DNA from: Dolomedes plantarius
Taxonomy: Eukaryota; Arthropoda; Arachnida; Araneae; Dolomedidae
DNA length: 64,000 bases
Assembly (NCBI GenBank): GCA_907164885.2
Contig: OU015498.1
Coordinates: 123,337,727-123,401,726 of the forward strand
Direction: 5' to 3'
Both the position numbers and the translations under genes were made by a program. Positions 37,084 to 48,476 of this stretch are shown in pieces. Numbering within the stretch: position 1 is the stretch's first letter; the number at the start of each line of letters is the position of its first letter. A model generated the notes under the pieces. The model did not search any database, was not told the DNA's origin, and saw only the letters and a list, made by a program, of their open reading frames with translations.

Positions 37084-38173
37084 CTAGCTGTACCCGTCCC
37101 GGCGTTGCTCGGGTAATGTAATTACCAATTTTTTAGTAGCCTTAACCCTTTGTTAATGGGCGTCGCTGTCATCCTTTTCCTCACCACGATACATTATTTT
37201 ACCCATATAAATTGAATCCTTTCTGGCACATTTTGGCAAAATTTTTGACATAGGATTACTAATCGAATATCACTGCAATAGTAATCGATTTCCTTGAAAG
37301 CGAATATATCACATCCTCCACATGCTGAAATTCTTTGAAATCTTCATAGATTTTTTCCACAAATACACCACAAATTATATGATATTAACTAAGTGCTGGC
37401 CAAAAAAATTACGGCATTACTAAATGCGATTTTTTAATCGATTTTGAATGCAATAGTAATCGATTTCCTTTAACCACTCAATCCCTCATAGAAAATAAAC
37501 GCCCCAACTCATCACGTGCATTACGTCGAAAAACTGGTTTTTCTCCTAGCTTCACCCGCTGTACCTTCGTCCGGAAATGAAGAACGAAATCTCCAACATG
37601 AGATTTCTCGCAAGAGTTTCCGAATCATAAAATAAATTATTAAAAAATAACTACAATTTGTAAATTAATTTTGGTTCTGGATTTCGAAACTGTGATGTCT
37701 AGGGTCTCTGAGATAAAAAATTCGTAAAAATGTAACGATATTTACGTATCGATTCGACAATTTGGAAAAAAGGGTCACGGACAAAATCGCGTTTTTTTCC
37801 GAAAAACGGGTGCGTACAGGCGATCGAAAAAAAATCACAATTAATCGATAAATTAAGACAGACAATTTTAATTGTGATTTCCGTATAGTGTCATCTTTCC
37901 CGTATAGGCTCGTCTGAAAAAAAAAAATTCTTGGACGGATACGTTAGGATTTAAGGAGCTTTTACTCGTCCGGGAGCTCCAAATCGCGACTAAATATTTA
38001 ATTACGGAAAATCTAATTAAAAAATCGAAAAAAGGGCTTCGAGGTGCATAATGAGACCTCAGGAGGCATCTTCGTGTCGAATCTCAAGACTGTCCGACCT
38101 ACCGTCTTTGCGCTGCGCCGCGAGCAGACAAAAACTCGGTCACACACACACAGACTTTGCCTTTTATATATAA

Positions 38174-38176
<3 letters not shown>
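37084..38176 (-). mobile_element. Helitron of a second family, 1093 bp
   Basis: CTAGCTGTACCCGTCCCGGC after host A and CCTTTTATATATAAAGA before host T: on the minus strand TC...CTAG. The 3' end carries a hairpin CCCGAGCAACGCCGGG just before ACGGGTACAGCTAG, as Helitrons do. The 5' end contains CACACACACA and GACCGAGTTTTTGTCTGC. The body shares no obvious similarity with the main family. No helicase frame, so non-autonomous. Confidence 0.85.

Positions 38177-38204
<28 letters not shown>
38177..38204. repeat. Short (TA)n tract
   Basis: TA run directly after the Helitron's GA terminus. From 38205 to 39280 nothing is recognised. Confidence 0.8.
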
Positions 38205-38210
<6 letters not shown>

Positions 38211-39277
38211 TTTATATTGATAAAATATTTTCTATTTAAGCAGGAGGAACTGATATATTTACAAGGAAAAACTAATATATTTACAACCTATACACAATGT
38301 CAATTTTATTATATGTATTTTACATGTACTTACAAATCAAAGAAAAGGATAAAGAAAAATAAGTTTACGCCAAATCAACTCGAATCTACCTTTTAGAAAA
38401 AAACAAAGGACTAAACCAAGAGATAATAATGCGCTATTCAAAGAACATAGTAATTAAACAATTAATAATTAATTCAGAACAAAATGATTACTCAGAAGTT
38501 TTTCATTTGTCAATCGTCATTACCCAATACAACAAGTGTATTTACACACTTTCGATTCCTTCCATCCCAAGCTTCGTTAGTCGATTCTCATTGAAATCCT
38601 TTGACAAATGAGGTCAGGTGAAGGTTCGGCCTCCCCCCGGCCGTATTCCATCGGAACGAGTTCAGTTCATTAATGACCGTTGAGGTCGGCATCGATCGCT
38701 TTGCTGGCTCATGAGATGACCATTAATAATCAATTGATGCAACTGCACCTTACATGAGACTCATGTGATAAAGAGGGATGGTGATAGCAATCCTAATATG
38801 ACAGAACATTGTGAGAAATTGATCGTTGAGAATTTGAAGAATCAGAAAGGGCTGGTACCACGAAGGTGTGTTCGCATTTTTTAAAGTTACTGATCACATG
38901 ATCTTTTTCAAAACAAGTTTTTCAGTCTTGCATAGCGTTAAATGACATTAAGAATAAAGTTGTTAATCAGTGGAAACATATTTAACGTAATAACGTGGTG
39001 ATAAATGAAAAAACAGTTCCATACCTTTGCCATACTCTAGCTTCGCCAGTGACTCCTGGAACATACATAGTTTTAACTAAACAAATGTTTACTAATGTAT
39101 CGGTCATTCTCTCAGAATTGTACATTTTCCAGTTGTAAAAATGACAAAAATAAATTTTTTTTTTCTTAATTTATGTATATGATTACATTCTACTTACATA
39201 TAGTAGTTTAGAATCCTTTATCGTTATTCTAAAAAATAGTTATAATATAGTTATGATTAAGAATTTTAATATTTTAG

Positions 39278-41358
39278 GTTAACGGAAGTGAGTTAGGTTA
39301 ACGGAGGGGATAAGTTTCCCAAAAAATATTACTTCAATTTAAAAAACAGTATGCATATAGTGATATTTAATTTTATTACACATAATACAACTAAAAATTC
39401 TGAATTAGAAATAAAAAGTTTAAATAGAGCATTAGTTAATAATGGACATAATTATTTATTTTAAAACTAACATTGAAATAATCAATTGAAATTAACTAAT
39501 ATTGAATTCTTCTAAATTTCTAAATACATATTGTTCCCTTTTGTTGATTGCAGGTTGGGGATGTACCTTAACAATATCTTTGGCATTTACTACCCCAGTA
39601 TCCTCTACATCAGCAAATTTAAATTTTCCATCTCCACACTTTTTCATAAACTTAATGGTATATTCATTTCTGGCATCTTGCGAAAGAACTGTTCCTATGT
39701 AAAATTTTACAAATTTTTTACCAGGAAACTTTACAACAACATAGTCATGCTCATTAATATTCACTCTTTGTCTATAATGATCAGTCAGTGTTCGATGAGA
39801 CACTTGTTTGGCACCAGTATGCGGCTTCTTTGTAGTATATTTATTTGTAGGCTGTAACTGAATAATTCCAATCTCAAAATGTTCACAAAATTAATCAGAC
39901 CCACAAGTTAAACAACTTAATTTTCGGGCATGAATGTTCATAGGATCTTTTCTTGACCATGTTATCTGTCGAATTTCCACTGTCCCTTTAAATTGTGCAA
40001 GTTTTTCTGGCAATAATTTATCTATATCATCAATATCTTTTGATGGGATTGAAAAAATTGCAGTGTTTTTGATATTTGTTTTAAGGGCTGATATTAGTTT
40101 GATAAAGGTGTTTAAATTTTCTCCTTGTGCTACAAGAGAGTCTGCAGTTCTTTTCAGGCAGTCTTACTATTATTTAATCGCTGAAGTCTTTTTTTTTGTA
40201 TTTATTAACTTTCTTATTGGCTTCTTTCAGCTTCTGTTCCAATTTTTTTATTTTTGTCTTTAGCTGTTGTTGATTTTTTCGTCTTCTTTTTTCCCCTTCT
40301 ACAGTCTGCCTTTTGATCTGTTTTTATGAGTGTTGAATTATTTACATTTATAATATTACAGGTTTGCCTGTATGAACTCATTATTATTACGAATATAATT
40401 ATTTTTCATTTCATAATTCCATTCCAATTTCATTTTAGTACATTTAAAATATTTTTCAGTTATTGACTAAAGCATTGAAATTTTTTAATTTTTAGTAAAT
40501 TGGCTTGTACGTTTATGCCAAAATTACTATTATATTATCATTCAGTAAATTGCGATAAATGTAAAATTTTTAATTGTATAATCTATTTTTTTTAATTCAA
40601 TATATAGCTTACATATCATGAATAAATGATCACTGCACTTAAATTTTTATAAAGAACCAAATTTCTTCCATTATAAAATCATGATTAATTTAACTGAATG
40701 CTGATGAATAATGTAACTGAATTTAGTTATCATCTCCGTAATTTAATCTCACCTCCATGATAACTGATCCCAAAAATCATTCACGGAAGTGAGATTCACG
40801 GAGGTGAGAATCATTATATTTAACACAAAATTTTATTCTAAATATGTGGAACCATAAAACCGAACAATTGCTATTAATAAATGTTCTCTATAACTAAACT
40901 TGTGACAATATTAAAATTATTACTTGAACATATTCTTACCGGTAATAAAGGTTCACGGAGGTTAGATTTATGTGTAACCGTTTACGGATTTCACAATGGA
41001 CATCAAATAAAACTCATGAGAACAATCTTGTTGTAAGTTGCTCTGTCCACCAAAGCAAAATGGCTAATTGTGTGTTGTCAGAATAACATGTGCTGAAGAC
41101 ATCACTGCCATTTAATGCCAGTTTATAACAGCATTCTTGAATACTCACGGAGATGAAAAAAGTTCTTGAGACAAAACTTTCTACTAATATAATAATTGTT
41201 AATTTTAAAATATTAATAAAAAAATATTTGGAATAGCTAATTTTTACTATCTAAAATTCATAATTATTAAGTAAAAAGAAATATTTTTGAATATAAAATG
41301 AATAAAAGAGGCAAATGTATGACAACATAGAGGTTAGGACATGTCATGGAGGTGAGGT
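39278..41358. repeat. Scattered GGAGGTGAG-type motif around the decayed gene
   Basis: TTAACGGAAGTGAG and TTAACGGAGGGGA (39281-39315), CTCACCTCCATGATAA (about 40750), TTCACGGAAGTGAGATT and TTCACGGAGGTGAGAATC (40780-40812), TTCACGGAGGTTAG (about 40951), CTCACGGAGATGA (about 41145) and GTCATGGAGGTGAGG (about 41344) repeat one motif on both sides of, but not within, the 39492-40330 gene. This is the pattern of subterminal transposase-binding repeats in DNA transposons (inference). Element termini were not found. Confidence 0.5.
39492..40330 (-). pseudogene. Decayed gene of an uncharacterised repeat-borne protein family
   Basis: The minus-strand frame at 39492-39803 encodes a C-terminal module: YVVVKFPGKKFVKFYIGTV, then EYTIKFMKKCGDGKFKFAD, DIVKVHPQP and REQYVFRN, resembling a small beta-barrel/Tudor-like end found in many uncharacterised proteins of insects and cnidarians. 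Just upstream in related frames lie ARKLSCLTCGSD and FCEHFEIG, a likely Cys/His zinc-binding site, then a region with KGTVEIRQITWSRKDPM, and further upstream a lysine-rich coiled-coil stretch KKLEQKLKEANKKVNK. At least one stop (after CGSD) and frame changes interrupt it. I infer it was one gene of a mobile or multicopy family; I cannot name a function. Confidence 0.45.
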
Positions 41359-41560
41359 TTGATATATTATGTTCGAGAAAAATCACTAAATTTATTTAAA
41401 ATAATGTACAAAAATTTGTTAGTTTTTATTAGCCCATTATTATGGTAAATATCAATGAAAAATATTTAGGGCAAATATAACCATAATGATGTATTGTAAA
41501 AAAGACATAAAATGTACACTTTCAGGAGAATGACCCGTATATATTGTCCCTTTAAAGTTA

Positions 41561-42456
41561 TCTTACTATTAACAGCTGAAGGTAAACAAATGTTAGTTTT
41601 TTAGTCAGTAGACACGGGGACGGGCAAATCTCGCGAACCGAGCATAGCGGGATATCGCGACTGGTACCGATATACGCGGACGGCCGAGACGTGTGCACTG
41701 ATGCTATCCTCAACTTTCAAAGCTTTAAACTTTTTTAATTATTCAATTAAAACCGCCGAACTCAATAGAAGAGGAGAGCAGAAAAAGTTGACATTCCGGG
41801 TGGGCCAGCTCCTTTCTGTTTCACAAAGTTCCGTTCACCGAAGTAACGGTGGCTCAGCGGTATCGCTCCTGACGTCTAATCCTAAGGTCCAGGGATCGAA
41901 ACCAGCCGCCGTCGGGTGCAAGAACATCTTTTATTTTAGTTTGCTCTGCATGCGAGCTGTATGCAAATTTATCTATTATTTATATTTCAGTTCCGGTTCC
42001 TAGGTTAATGGAATAATCCTCACACTTCCGGTGGGAATGTCGGGAACGTTCCGGAGGTGTATTTTAGGTGATGTTCCCCGCAATCTGGTCAATAAAATCT
42101 GTTCTGATCTACTCTTCGTGTCATTTCCGTATTCTCCGAAATCACCGTGACAATATTTTCATTCGGCCATGTTGCCAAAAGGAAAAATTATTAGTTCAGA
42201 ACGACTCATTTAATAATTGAAATCCAGAAATAAATTTAGTTTTAGGAAAGCAGAAGTTAAAGCCTTTAGAATTTTTTCTAATAGAATGAGCTTTTTTGCT
42301 TAAAATGCAAAATTTGATAATGGAAATTTTAAATAATAATAATTTTTTTAAACTAATATATTTTTAAAAGTGAATAAACAGTTTTTAATCTTTAAGATAT
42401 AAAGCCATTTCATTTTAAATAAAAAAAAGCAACACATCGGGTTGCCACTCATCTAG
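41561..42456 (+). mobile_element. Helitron of a third family, copy 1 with SINE insert
   Basis: Starts TCTTACTATTAACAGCTGAA after host A (41560) and ends GTTGCCACTCATCTAG. The 3' hairpin GCAACACATCGGGTTGC precedes the CTAG. The 5' region is GC-rich (GACACGGGGACGGGC; GAACCGAGCATAGCGGGATA). It is followed directly by a second copy. Internal sequence between 41826 and about 42150 is a tRNA-derived SINE. Non-autonomous. Confidence 0.85.
41826..42150 (+). mobile_element. tRNA-derived SINE inside the Helitron
   Basis: GTAACGGTGGCTCAGCGGTA (A-box-like) and about 35 bases later CCAGGGATCGAAACC (B-box-like) make a tRNA-like head; a body follows and ends near TCACCGTGACAAT. The sister Helitron at 42457 has unrelated sequence here. 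Clean target duplications were not seen, and part of the Helitron next to it is missing, so limits are approximate. Confidence 0.6.
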
Positions 42457-43661
42457 TATATATAATAACAGCTGAAGGTAAACAAATGTTAGTTTGTTAG
42501 TCAGCAGACACGGAGACGGGCTAATCTAGCGAACCGAGCATAGCAGGATATCGCGACTGGTACGGATAGATTCGGACGGACGAGACGCGAACACTGGTGC
42601 CATCCTCAACTTTCAAAACTTTAAACTTTTTTAATTATAAAATTAAAACCGCCGAACTCAAAAGAAGCGAACAGCAGAAACAGATGACATTCCCGGTGGG
42701 CCAGTTCCTTTCCGTTTCGCAAATTTTCACTATTTTCATGCATGCAAAATTAAACTTTTTCGCCCACCAATCGACAAATTTTTTATTTCCATGTGTTTTA
42801 CAACTCTTCATCTTTAAGGATATACACATTTTTATAATGTTAAAAATGTTTTTCATTGCAAACGAAGCTTTTTCCCCAAAGCAGTTTTCCGAATTTCCCG
42901 AAATCGACAATTTTGATGGACAAATATTTCGGTTTTCTGCACCTATAAATGTCAATTTTACGATTTATCGGCATTTGCTAGATGTCCAGCTTCCAAAATA
43001 TACCAAATACATTTAATAAAAAAATGTTATCATTCTAAAAAAGCATACTCACCAAACTCACTTTTGAAATTTCCCGCACTGATCGCCATAGTATCTTAAT
43101 GTAACTGAATTGGGGCGTTCGTAATTTTTCGACTTATTATTTTACTCACTAATAATTCCAGCAAGTTCGTGAAATTTGTTTCTAATTAATGAGCAACTGA
43201 TGAGGATTCTTCCGCCACTAATTTTGAATTCCTGAGAACTGTCTTTCTATTTTTTTAAGCACTTTTTCGTCCATGAGATTTTCTATTTACATTCGGCCTT
43301 GTTGCCAAAATGAAAAATTATTAGTTCAGAACGAGTCATTTAATAATTGAAATCCAGAAATAATTTTAAAGCACTAGAAATAATTTTAGTTTCAGGAAAG
43401 GAGAAGTTAAAAGTTTTAGAATTTTTTTCTAATTGAATGAGCTTTTTTTGCTTAAAAAGAAAAATTTGAAAACAGGAATTTGAAAGAATTGTTTTAAAAG
43501 CCAAAAACTAAAATTTGAAAAAGGGAATTTTAAATCATTATTTCGTTTTTTAAAAATTCTAATGTATTTTTAAAAGTAATTAAACAGTTTTCAATCTTTA
43601 AGAAATAAAACCATTTCATTTTAAATCGAAAATGCAACACATCGGGTTGCCACTCAGCTAG
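42457..43661 (+). mobile_element. Helitron of the third family, copy 2
   Basis: Begins right after the CTAG of copy 1 (TATATATAATAACAGCTGAA) and ends GGGTTGCCACTCAGCTAG. The 5' 250 bp and the last 370 bp match copy 1 (GAAGGTAAACAAATGTTAGT; CATTCGGCCTTGTTGCC). The middle is longer than in copy 1 and AT-rich. The reading frame 42597-43016 has no motifs. The next Helitron begins 14 bp later. Confidence 0.8.
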
Positions 43662-43807
43662 TATATATATATATACTAGCTGAAAACCCACACTTCGCTA
43701 CGGAGTACATTCAAATTAAATACAACGGTCAATGTATGCAATTAATGCCAAAACTAATAAATATATATATTTATAATAAATACGACGATCAATGTATAAT
43801 ATTGATG

Positions 43808-43844
<37 letters not shown>

Positions 43845-43848
<4 letters not shown>

Positions 43849-44406
43849 AAACTAGTAATTTCTTAATTCAACACTCTTAACATTTAAAAACTATTAATTC
43901 CTCACTTTGCTATTCAAAATTACAAACCCTTTTTTAATCCCTTAAGTTATTTAATTCCCTTTGGGCATTCGCGTTAAATTCCATTATTACAGCCTTCGGC
44001 AAAATCATTAAAGATGGCTGTATTTTAAGTAAAGGGACGCTGCGCGGCGTCAGTACAAGTTTAAATCAGTTCTGCACATCAACAACAACTTTAAACCAAT
44101 CAACTATTAAGACACACCCTTTAATCACGTGATGGACTGAAGTTTATATAAGACTTGACATCCGGAAGTAGGACGGACTCCTGTATTTTCTCTTGCTGCA
44201 TTCATACCGACGGAGCGGTCAATGATCTCAATAAAAATGCAGTTCGAAAAAGTTGTGTTATGTTTTGTGTGTCCGAGGGTTGAGATGAAATGCGGGAATG
44301 GATTTAAACATTTGTGATGCACGGCCGGGCGACAAGTCATCCATGTTTACCTCAATTAGATATGCTACTCAGCCCTTCATTCGTCGGCCCGCGCCCGTGT
44401 CGTTAC
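43845..44406 (+). mobile_element. Putative solo LTR of another retrotransposon
   Basis: About 560 bp of foreign sequence with LTR-like order of signals: a TATA-like GTTTATATAAGACTTGAC (44130), then GCATTCATACCGACGGAGCG, a polyadenylation-like TCAATAAAAATGCAG (44229), and an end near GTGTCGTTACA. It sits in the TA tract of a Helitron, so target duplications cannot be read. LTR identity is an inference from the promoter/polyadenylation arrangement. Confidence 0.4.
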
Positions 44407-44472
44407 ACACACACACACACACACACACACTTATATATATATATATATATATTTATTTATTTATTTATTTAT
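44405..44472. repeat. (CA)n, (TA)n, (TTTA)n microsatellite
   Basis: ACACACAC, then TATATATA, then ATTTATTTATTT in succession between the putative LTR and the resumed Helitron. Confidence 0.95.
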
Positions 44473-44959
44473 AAAAAAATCGTAAGGTATATTTATTTTT
44501 TTAATAATATTCAATCGTCTTCTGCATTAGAAAAAAAAATATTTTTTTGTCTATTTAGTTTTTATGCACGTGACGATAAATTTATTTAAAGTACCAGAAA
44601 AAGAAATCACGTGATCAGCATTTAATAATTTAAATTCTAAAAATTAATTTTTAAAATTTACCAAAAATCAGAAAATCGAGGTAAAGATTCGAAAAAGATT
44701 TCATTTTAAAGGAATTTTTATGATCTTTCTCATGATATAAATTTTATAACCCTCAAATTATTATTTTAAATGCAATCTTAAAAAAAAGTTACAAAAACAG
44801 CTTAAAAATTTTATTTAAAAAAATCTAAGAATTTTTCAAAAATCTTTCTTAGTGCATCTCTACACCATAAGAAGAATCGCAATGCAAAATTTCAGCCATT
44901 TAGGTCCAGCGGTTTGGTCTGTGCGCTGTATGTCAGTGAGTCAGTTACGGAACTGTTAT

Positions 44960-44979
44960 ATATATATATATATATACGG

Positions 44980-45026
<47 letters not shown>

Positions 45027-45032
45027 TATAGT
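44960..45032. repeat. (TA)n tract between a Helitron and an inverted-arm element
   Basis: TA run broken by ACGGAATT; it leads into the left arm starting at 45033. Confidence 0.9.
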
Positions 45033-45549
45033 TATAACTAAAAATAAATAATCCAACACAGTTAGATAAATACAAGAAGAATATAGACAAAAAACAAACA
45101 GAAGTCAAGCACTTAGGGAATCAACGCACCAGAGGCAAGATTATGTATTAGTACCGGAACTGAACCATAAAAAGACATAGAGGTAACCGACAGGTCTCGT
45201 CATCAGGGAGCCTAACCAAATCAGTTACCTCAAGGGTAACTTTCTGAATAGGATGCAGGTATGACCGAAAGACATCCGAAGACCCCGAGTTCCCCATGGA
45301 AACATTTAGTCGAAAGAAAATGAAAAATCAAGCACAACTTACAGTAAGGGCTCAACGCACCGTACATGCAAGCACACAAATAATCCTAATGCAAAGCCAA
45401 AGATGAATACATACCCTAATTCCATTAGTGACGGTTATGGCGAAACAGCAGCCAATTCTATCCTAGTAGTTACGTCATTGTAAGAATACTACAGCGCCAC
45501 CCCCCCCCCATTACAGCTAAAACAAATCCCTTACACTTACAAAATAAGT
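45033..45549 (+). repeat. Left long arm (517 bp) of a second inverted-repeat element
   Basis: From TATAACTAAAAATAAATAAT to ACACTTACAAAATAAGT the arm is the reverse complement of 46107-46627 with scattered differences, for example in the C tract at 45500. Shared blocks include GAGGTAACCGACAGGTCTCG and CAAGGGTAACTTTCTGAATA. The arm is non-coding except where the 45470-45781 frame runs into it. Confidence 0.9.
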
Positions 45550-45781
45550 TACTATTTCCGGAACCAACCCCCACTTGACTACTGTTCGCCATATGGCACG
45601 TAAGACATCTTTTATCTTTACATTTAGCAAAATTTTTTACTTTTATATTATATAAACGTAACAGTTGTTCAGGTAACATATTAACCACCACACTCCCCGG
45701 AACAAGACGTGCAGCAGGGCTCCTTGTTACGGAGCGCAACGAGCCATGTCCCATGAAAAAATCTTTAATACTCGTTTGCAT
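45470..45781 (-). pseudogene. Penelope-like RT/endonuclease linker fragment
   Basis: The minus-strand frame begins in the spacer between the arms. It contains KNFAKCKDKRCLTCHMA, a paired-cysteine motif like the one located between the reverse transcriptase and the GIY-YIG endonuclease in Penelope-like elements, followed by NLFCKCKGFVLAV, which resembles the start of the GIY-YIG region (a beta strand after a cysteine). The frame then enters the inverted arm and stops, so the endonuclease core is absent. About 100 residues are left. The assignment is by motif memory only and is tentative; it fits the reverse-transcriptase fragment found in the similarly built element at 17024-18326. Confidence 0.45.
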
Positions 45782-45980
45782 AATATTTTATAAGTTTTTA
45801 CCTGAAAAGCAAAGAATACATTAGATAAGCCTGCTTACTACATGAGGAACCTCTAGAGAAACCATAAACATAAACCTACCGTAAAAATTGAAATAAAAAA
45901 TTAAAGAACTTTCCAATAAAACATTGCGCAATAGCTACAAACCTTCATACCGAAAAGGAACAATGTAAAATATAAAAAAA

Positions 45981-46091
45981 TCAAATAAACAAAAATAAAA
46001 AGCGAGCATAGACTGCTAAAACAATTTAACTTACAATTTAACCTACCCTAGCTAAGTAAAACATAAAACTTGTTAATAAAGGATAGCGCAG
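45981..46091 (+). repeat. Short arm (111 bp), inverted partner at 46661
   Basis: TCAAATAAACAAAAATAAAA to GGATAGCGCAG is the reverse complement of 46661-46766. Together with the long arms this gives the order long arm, ORF, short arm, long arm inverted, short arm inverted. Confidence 0.85.
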
Positions 46092-46106
46092 TCGGGAGGG
46101 GAAGGT

Positions 46107-46627
46107 ACTTATTTTGTAAGTGTAAAGGATTTGTTTAAGTTGTAATGGGGGGGGGGGGTTTGGCGCTGTAGTATTTTTACAATGACGTAACTACTAGGAT
46201 AGAATGAGCTGCTGTTTCGCCATAACCGTCACTTATGGAATTAGGGTATGTATGCATCTTTGGCTTTACATTAGGATTATTTGTGTGCTTGCATGTACGG
46301 TGCGTTGAGCCCTTACTGTAAGTTGTGCTTGTCTTTTCATTTTCTTTCGACTAAATGTTTCCATGGGGAACTCGGGGTCTTCGGATGTCTTTCGGTCTTA
46401 CCTGCATCCTATTCAGAAAGTTACCCTTGAGGTAACTGATTTGGTTAGGCTCCCTGATGACGAGACCTGTCGGTTACCTCTATGTCTTTTTATGGTTCAG
46501 TTCCGGCACTAATACAGAATCTTGCCTCTGGTGCGTGGATGCCCTGAGTGCTTGATTTCTGTTTGTTTTTTGTCTATATTCTTCTTGTATTTATCTAACT
46601 GTGTTGGATTATTTATTTTTAGTTATA
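46107..46627 (-). repeat. Right long arm (521 bp) of the second inverted-repeat element
   Basis: Reverse complement of 45033-45549, from ACTTATTTTGTAAGTG to TATTTATTTTTAGTTATA. It has a G12 run where the left arm has a shorter C run. Confidence 0.9.
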
Positions 46628-46660
46628 TCTGTATATTTTCATTATGAGGATATGAAGCTT

Positions 46661-46766
46661 CTGCGCTATCCTTTTTTGAAAAGTTTTATGTTTTACTTTG
46701 CTAGGGTAGGTTATAAGTTAAATTGTTTTAGCAGTCTATGCTCGCTTTTTATTTTTGTTTATTTGA
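46661..46766 (-). repeat. Short arm partner
   Basis: Reverse complement of 45981-46091. It lies directly right of the long right arm, which is what a head-to-tail junction of two element copies would look like when read on the plus strand. Confidence 0.85.
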
Positions 46767-46770
46767 TATA

Positions 46771-47188
<418 letters not shown>

Positions 47189-47339
47189 TAAAAAAAATCG
47201 GAAATCTTTCTTTCTTACATGCATCTATCTCTAGGATAAATAAAAGTAAATTTTCATATTAACCCAATTTTCTCTATTTTTACTGACCCACTTATGAATT
47301 TCGTATTTCCCCCAAGAAAATAAATTTTGAAATACTCAC

Positions 47340-47533
47340 CACTTAATTTCACCACTTGTGGAGATAATATCTTTGGAAAATTTATTATGTAAATAAACTT
47401 TTATGCTTTCTTTTCCCGCAGTGTCAGTTTCTTTCTTCAATGATGTAAGGCTGCAGTGTTCTAAGCTATCAACTGTTAGCGCATAAAGAACGCTATGCGA
47501 TACTGTAGTGTTCGATTCTGAAGCAGCTGTCAT
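47340..47533 (-). CDS. Possible internal exon of a host gene
   Basis: A minus-strand open stretch of 64 codons (MTAASESNTTVSHSVLYALT...) ends at AAGTG followed by GTGAGTATTT, a strong 5' splice-site match. It begins right after CCCGTTAGGTGTAG, which has a usable AG and a weak pyrimidine-rich lead. Composition is balanced and hydrophilic, with serine/threonine-rich and lysine-rich segments, unlike the low-complexity chance frames nearby. I do not recognise a domain. It would leave the reading frame at phase 2. Against it: the first in-frame codon upstream is a stop, so the acceptor must be exactly at the ATG side, and no neighbouring exon was found in the window. If real, this window lies within a gene with long introns on the minus strand. 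Confidence 0.3.
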
Positions 47534-47619
47534 CTACACCTAACGGGATGAACAGATTCCTAGTTCATTTTTCAAATGTTGCTTTCAGTGTGACTTAAGG
47601 GAAATTTTAACTTGTACTG

Positions 47620-47621
<2 letters not shown>

Positions 47622-47668
<47 letters not shown>

Positions 47669-47683
47669 TACACACACACAGAT
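47622..47683. repeat. (TA)n then (CA)n microsatellite
   Basis: About 40 bp TA then ACACACACAC. From 47684 to 48222 nothing is recognised. Confidence 0.95.
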
Positions 47684-48221
47684 GATGTGAAATATGTTTC
47701 ATAGATCCCATCCGGTAACTTAGTAATTAATTCACACTTTAGAAACATTTTTTATAGAATGTTTCTTCATCAGCTTTCATAGAATATGAAAGAATACTTT
47801 AATCGACATTTTAATGATATCAGATTAAAAGATTTTCTCTTCAGTATTAGAAGATAATTAAATTATTTCAACGAGTAACTTTATAGTATGTTAACTTTAT
47901 ATTATGTATGTGCTAACTATTAATTTTTGAAACACTCTCTCGGAGTTTTAATACAAGAATTTTACGTAATTTATAGTTTGTGGTATCTTTTTTTTAATAC
48001 CAGTATTCTCGAAATGTAAAGGAGTTTATGGGTAAAAGAATGTATGTCATATTTTTAAAACCTAGAAGCATGAGGTTACAGGTCTTGACATTTGCAACAT
48101 TAGACATTTTTAAATAGGAATTTAAGTGTTGAAAAAAAGTTGAATTCCAGTTTTAAAGAAGCAAAGGGGATGACTGAAGAGAAACATGATTAAACAGTTA
48201 CTCCAGGATGGAAGATGTTTG

Positions 48222-48222
<1 letters not shown>

Positions 48223-48300
<78 letters not shown>

Positions 48301-48306
48301 TACATG

Positions 48307-48389
<83 letters not shown>

Positions 48390-48395
48390 TACATG

Positions 48396-48473
<78 letters not shown>
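48223..48473. repeat. Very long (TA)n tract with an internal longer repeat
   Basis: About 250 bp of TA interrupted twice by AATATATATACATGTAAATA (about 48291-48312 and 48380-48401), giving an internal unit of about 89 bp. Chance frames of alternating Tyr-Ile arise here and are not genes. Confidence 0.95.

Positions 48474-48476
<3 letters not shown>

Larger units (their letters stand above)
43676..44976 (-). mobile_element. Main-family Helitron split by a putative solo LTR
   Basis: CTAGCTGAAAACCCACACTT at the left end; the body resumes at about 44470 with AAAAAAATCGTAAGGTATAT and runs to GTTACGGAACTGTTATATA at 44962, the family's 5' end, which fades into TA repeats. The interruption 43845-44460 is not Helitron sequence. 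Confidence 0.8.

Noticed and set aside
39502..40263. Plus-strand frames opposite the decayed gene
   Set aside because: Hydrophobic shadow frames; the minus strand carries the recognisable motifs.
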